From positions 1,654,701-1,718,700 of the forward strand of contig OY744547.1 in NCBI GenBank assembly GCA_963556195.1: 64,000 bases of DNA, in the 5' to 3' direction. This document shows positions 53,701-60,700 of the stretch, one piece after another. Position 1 is the first letter of the stretch. Each line of letters begins with the position of its first letter. Position numbers and translations under genes: made by a program. The notes beneath the pieces were generated by a model that saw nothing but the letters and a program-made list of their open reading frames with translations, had not been told where the DNA came from and ran no database searches. This DNA comes from Sepiola atlantica (Eukaryota > Mollusca > Cephalopoda > Sepiida > Sepiolidae).

Positions 53701-56700
53701 TGCGTGTGTTTTGGACGGTGGTCGGTTTATCTTTTGTTGGTGAAGAGAAGAAATAAGTACTACTGCTGATAGTAAGGGTAGGAGGGTGATAACGTACGCC
53801 CGAACATGAAATTGCCTTAAATGTAATAATGTAAATTATGTGCAGGGCCCACTGGTATGCGGACACGTCCCGACAGTCACCAATCCAATCTCCTGTCACA
53901 GCAGAGCATGTGGCAAATGCTATCTTTGGATGGCCCGTCACAACCTGGGTGACAGTAGCGTATGCGACAACTCACAGATAATATGTGACATGGGTTCATC
54001 CTCAAGTGGAAACCACATCAGTGCTAGTTAGATGGAAACGATGGAGGTCTTGGACGGCCAAAAGTGTTCAAGTTGGTGAAGGATAGGCATCCAGCCATAA
54101 AACTGCCTTAAAAACTATGTCTAGTCAAAATACGACAAGACAATCAGACCCCACCCTCATCAGAGGATTAATTGTGGCCCGATTCAACAAATAAACCAGA
54201 TGGTGGTGGTGATGATGATGATGACGACGACGATGGTGATGATGATGATGATGGTGATGGACAATAGAATATTTAAATCAGTTTATTTTTTCCGTAGATT
54301 AAGATAAGAATTGTCTGAAAAGTAACGGCTTGTATTACAATTCTGAATTGTTTTCTTTTGGGGTTTTTTATGGAAATCGCTCCAGACAAGGCATGAAGCC
54401 ACTTTATGTAAGGAGCTAAAAAAAAAAAATAATAAATAAATAAATAAATATTTCAAGGTCAAAAACATCCAACGATGAGTCCTAGATGGATAGATTCCGA
54501 CCCAGAAAACAGCAATTCTTTCTCCTTTGTCAGAAACATCGCTCATGGAATGTGAGGACAAAATAAGGGAAGCGAGAGTTACGAGGCTGCCGAAAGTAAA
54601 CCACTTTCTACTCTCCTAATCATTTCTGATCGTAATTTTTCTTTTTCAGGGTTCAAGATTAGCTCAGAAAGCGTCTTCCGAATCTGTCGGGAAGCCTAAA
54701 GAGAAACCAGTTGTAGAGAAACTGGATGCGAGCCAATCTTTGCTTGAAAATGCCCGTGAACGATTAATAAAACTTGAAAAAAATATTGAGCGGCGATACT
54801 TAAAACCTCCATTATGTAAAAGGTGAGCAGACGTTTTTTTGCTATTGAAAAATGTTTTATTTTTTTATTCGGGCTTGGATTTGTTTGTGTGCGTCCACAG
54901 CTTATTTTTTAATTTTATTTATTCATTTTTATTTATTTTTGTATTTTATTTATTTTATCTATTTGTTTTATTTTTATTTATTTTATTTTATTTATTTTAT
55001 TTTATTTATATCTTTTTTATTTTATTTATTTTTTTAATTTCTTATATTTTTATTTTATTTTATAATTTTTTATATTTAATTTTATTTGTTTTCAATAAAT
55101 TTCGTAGATTACAAAAAGAAATAATAGTAAAATTGAAAAATCTGCTTAATATTAAAATTTGAAATGGAAATGTATTCTGGTGGATTTAAATTTGTAATTA
55201 AATTATTTTAAAAATAAAATCGTTAAAGAGTTTGTTTTAGTACTTTGTTGTATTCGATTACTAGTAAATATAAAAAATGTGTAAGTCATGTAGAGGCGAG
55301 AAAAACAGACACACGAGAAGTGGTTACATAATTTTATTAATATAGATATTAATCCAAATGGCTTAAGTTTAAATGCTTCCAAACTCCTTTCAGATTTCGA
55401 AGAGTCACAAAGTAACTCATTCTATTTCCTTTTTTTTTTTTATTCAACTATTGACAAAAGATTAAAATGGCTGATGTGTTTAAACGAATAAACAAAATGC
55501 ATTCTGGGTGATTTAATTTTTAAAATTATTCTTTTTAAAATAGGATTTTTTAGATTTTGCTGTTGATTTCAATAAATAATCGATTTATGGTAAAATATTT
55601 AAAAAAATATTTGTAGGTCTCATAAAACAGTCGTACAATTTGATTTGGATTTTTCTTTGATTCTTATTCCAAATCTTTTATTTTTATTCAAAATCTTTGA
55701 TCCTTATTCCAAATCTTTGATTTTTATTCCAAATCTTTGATTTTTATTCCAAATCTTTGATTCTTATTCCAAATCTTTGATTCTTATTCCAAATCTTTTA
55801 TTTTTATTCCAAATCTTTGATTCTTATTCCAAATCTTTTATTTTTATTCCAAATCTTTTATTTTTATTCCAAATCTTTGATTCTTATTCCAAATCTTTGA
55901 TTCTTATTCCAAATCTTTGCTTTTTATTCCAAATCTTTGCTTTTTATTCCAAATCTTTGATTTTTATTCCAAATCTTTGATTCTTATTCCAAATCTTTGA
56001 TTCTTATTCCAAATCTTTGCTTTTTATTCCAAATCTTTGATTCTTATTCCAAATCTTTGATTCTTATTCCAAATCTTTTATTTTTATTCCAAATCTTTTA
56101 TTTTTATTCCAAATCTTTGATTCTTATTCCAAATCTTTTATTTTTATTCCAAATCTTTGATTCTTATTCCAAATCTTTTATTTTTATTCCAAATCTTTGA
56201 TTCTTATTCCAAATCTTTGCTTTTTATTCCAAATCTTTGATTCTTATTCCAAATCTTTTATTTTTATTCCAAATCTTTGATTCTTATTCCAAATCTTTGA
56301 TTCTTATTCCAAATCTTTGCTTTTTATTCCAAATCTTTGATTCTTATTCCAAATCTTTGATTCTTATTCCAAATCTTTTATTTTTATTCCAAATCTTTGA
56401 TTCTTATTCCAAATCTTTTATTTTTATTCTAAATCTTTGATTCTTATTCCAAATCTTTGATTCTTATTCCAAATCTTTGATTTTTATTCCAAATCTTTGA
56501 TTCTTATTCCAAATCTTTGATTCTTATTCCAAATCTTTGATTTTTATTCCAAATCTTTGATTTTTATTCCAAATCTTTGATTCTTATTCCAAATCTTTGA
56601 TTCTTATTCCAAATCTTTGCTTTTTATTCCAAATCTTTGATTCTTATTCCAAATCTTTGCTTTTTATTCCAAATCTTTGATTCTTATTCCAAATCTTTAA

Positions 56701-57756
56701 AAAAAAAAGCAAAACTATTTTCTTTCTTTCTGTTGCAGCCTCAACTTGGCTCACATCACTCTGCCGGGAGACAACCACTCTAGCAATTGCCATGACAGTA
56801 AAGATGAGGAAGAAGACGTCCCACCTGGATTGCTCACGTGGCGTAATGCCGTCCACTCATCTTTGTCAGCCGCCCAGTTAACTCTGTGTGCAAATTTGTT
56901 AGCCAATTCAATAGCTTGGGAAAAATCGATTATGAAAGTGGTAAGTCATTCGAGTTTCTGAATGCGTTTACACGGCTTAGACACGCATTTACGCGCGGTG
57001 GATTTACTTTCAATTTTGAATGCAATCTTTAATCTCCTCGTGGTAGTAAGGAATAGAGAAATGTTGCCGCATCTGGGCTGGTGCACCAACCATTAGCCCC
57101 TCCCTTTTGGACAGGGTGCAAAAAAAAAAAAAAGTTTCTAAGCTAATAGGCCCCGCACTGTCTGCAAAGCTCCGGCCCCTGTCACATCACCGCAGTGTTA
57201 TATTGCTGTGTTTGGTTTTACAAGTACCTCCACGGGCTGAAATGAAATGTGGACAAGTGAGTTGCTGGGGAAACTTTGTCTTGCAGACCTCGATCCCATC
57301 TTGAGGGAGAGAAGCCTCCGCTGGTATGGGCACGTGGGCGGATCCAACGGTGCAATCAACTGTGTACTAAACCTACAAGTTTCTGGTTGGCCAAAGTTGT
57401 CTCGGAGGGTGCTGACAGAGAGAGACCGCAGAGACTGGAGGCGCTTATACGCTGACCCTCAGGATTGAAAAAAGTTGAGATCTGTGGTGAGGACTGCCAT
57501 GTGTGCAGCTAGCCAGCTGTCTGGAAAGGGGTGGGGGTCATTGGTATGAACATTTCCCCAAATCCTGCGCAATAATCAAAAGGCCGATGATGAAGAAGAT
57601 TTTGTAACGATTAAAACGTTTTAATTTCAACAACACATCTTTGGAAATTTCTTAAAATATATCTTGTACGATGATGCATATTGTATACTATAGCTCTGCG
57701 TTTTGTAGTCAATTGGTTGATGTTCGTATAGTATGTTTTGAAAGGTGTTGTATGTG

Positions 57757-57797
<41 letters not shown>

Positions 57798-60700
57798 AAG
57801 AGGGTAGTGCAGTTCCAAGGAGAAAAAAGTATATATGTAAAGGAGTAAGGCTACCAACATTTGTAAAAAGTTTTTTTCAACATTTATTTATTATTTTGCT
57901 ATTTTATCATTTTATAATTTTATATAACGCGTTTCAAGTGGTGGTGCGCTATCATCAGATATGTAAATCCATTTGAAGAAATGTCTTTCGATTTGAAAGC
58001 GTGTTTCATTTTAAAAGACATTTCTTCAAATGGATTTACATATCTGATGAGAGCGGACCACCGCTTGAAACGCGTTATATAAAATTATAAAATAACAAAA
58101 TAATAAATAAATGTTGAAAAAAACTTTTTACAAATGTTGATAGCCTTACTCCTTTACATATACATATATATATGTATATATTTATTTTTATTATTTTCGC
58201 TAATCACTGATTGTTTTGTTTTCCAGCTTTGCCAGATTTGTCGAAAAGACGACAATGAAGCAGAACTGTTGCTGTGTGATGGCTGTGATAAGGGTTACCA
58301 TACATATTGCTTTAAGGTAAGGAATGCTTTTTTTTCCGAAGAAGCTCACTCGATTGTCTTAATTTACATCGTCATAACGTTCGCTTTAACGTCCGTTTTA
58401 CTTTTTTTTTATGGAAATCGCTCCAGACAAGGCATGAAGCCACTTGATGTAAGGAGCTAACAAGAACAAATATGATCATCACAAAGACAGGAGATGTCTT
58501 GAAAAGACCAAGATTATAGGTAGGAGGAAAACGGTCAACAGGAAGAGAGTTCCACAAGCCTGCAGTTCTTGGAAAGAAGCTACTGGAATAGGGAGCTGTA
58601 TTACAATGATGTATCAAAACAGCGAATTGATGAAGACCACTAGACCAATGAGTCAAACGAACTGGAACAAAAGAAGCAGGGAATAGATCACATAATTCTG
58701 AAAAACACATGCCATAATAGTATTTATAGAAAAAACTGAGACTAGCAACATCACGTCTGTGAGAGAGAGAGAGAGAGAGTGCAGAGAAGAAGCAAGGGTA
58801 GGGTCGATCAAATTACAGATATGTTTCTGCACCTTATCAAGAACCCTCAAATGAGACAGATTCACCAGCCCAAATATGACAACAGTACTCCATACATGGT
58901 CTGATTGTAGATTTGTAGAGATAGAGAATAGCCTCAGGTGTGAGAAAGTGTTTGGAGCGATAGAGAGAACCGACTTTATGAGAAGCAGAAAAGCAATGGA
59001 TCTAATGTATGAACTCCAAGAAAGATTTGATGAGAGAGAAAGACCAAGAAGATTCAGAGTCGATTTCTCCTCAAGAGCAGAGCCATCCATGCGAATCTCA
59101 GGAAGAAAAGGGGCACGCCTACGATTGAAAGACACGAGCTGAGTCTTAAACGAAACGAGCCATTCCGTACCCCAATCCACAACTGAACCCAAGTCAACTT
59201 TTAGATCAGCTGCATATTTCGACTTATCCGAGGGAGATGGGCGAGAAGCAACACCAGAATAAAGAGTGGTATCATCAACATAGATGTTAATTTTCTGAAT
59301 AATATTCCCAGGAAGATCATTTATAGAGAGAAGAAACAGTGTTGGGCCTAGAATAGAGCCCTGAGGAACACCAGCATTGATAGGAAAAGAGAATGCTTGC
59401 ATGTGTTGGATGGCTTTTAGAAATCAACTACCAAACTAACCGATCTCTGGCTCGGTCTTTATTTATCCCTCTTTCTCTCAAATCTATCCTTATCCCTTCT
59501 TGCCATGTTTTCCTTGGCCTTTCAAACTTCAATCTCCAGCCAACATTGGCCGAAACGTTGTGAAAATAATGAGAACAGTAATCTGACTAATAACAAGTAT
59601 CGATCCTCATCTAAAAAAATTCTGAAAAATCGCCCCCATCCAATCATCAAAGGGGACATAACTCTTTATCAAAGGGGACATAACTCTCTTGAAGTGCAAC
59701 AGATTCAGCCATGACGATTTCTCTTTGCTTTCGGGCAACGCACATTTCTAAAAACTCGATCAGATTTTTTTTATGATTTGCATGAATCCTTCGGCTTGAC
59801 AAATATTACGATTTTTTTTTTTTTTTTTAGTTCTAATAATATATACATTTAATGTACACGCATTGATGTCTGCGCGGAGAAAGAAGCAGCAGCAGCAATG
59901 TGCGCTGATTTGTGTATCAGGTTGATACGTATATCTATCACTGATTTGTTTATTACCTCCGCCAAGGAGGTTATGTATTCTTTCGAATTTGTAACTGCTT
60001 CCATGCAGCCTAGTGTCAACATCGCTTGACCAATCGTCACCACACTTAGTCAAAATATCGGTCACGGTCTAACTTAGAATTGATTTAACCTTTGGATATC
60101 TAGGTCACCTTAAAGGTCACCTTAAAGGTCACGAAAAAAATAAAATTCACACTTTTGGTGATAACTTCAGTTCTGTTCATTGTAAAGACTCACTACTTGG
60201 CCCATATTGTAGCTAATGAAGTCCCGCATCTTATATGATTTAATAGAAGACACATTTTTAGTAGATAACTTCAGTTGTGTTCATCGTAAAGACTCACTAC
60301 TTGGCCCATATTGTAGCCAATGAAGTCCCGCATCTTATATGATTTAATAGAAGACACATTTTTAGTAGTTAACTTCAGTTCTGTTCATCGTAAAGACTCA
60401 CTACTTGGCCCATATTGTAGCCAATGAAGTCCCGCATCTTATATGACCTTAAAAATTTTGGTCAAGTTTGACTTTTTGACCGAATTTCAACTTACATTGT
60501 CAGGTGGATATATGATGTCTCAGGACTGACTAATGTTCTTAAGGTTTTTTATTTGTTTTTTTATGTTGTCAGTCGGAGTTATACAGTTTCACGATTGATT
60601 TATGTTTTTGTTTCATGTTTGGTTGCACTAATTTTTTTGGAAGGAAAAAATGGTTTTCTGTTTTTTTTTTTTTTTATCTATATTAAACTTCTTTTATTTT

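Noticed and set aside
58653..59402. Intact reverse transcriptase gene
   Set aside because: Lacks the N-terminal RT motifs and endonuclease, and the C-terminus is frame-shifted.
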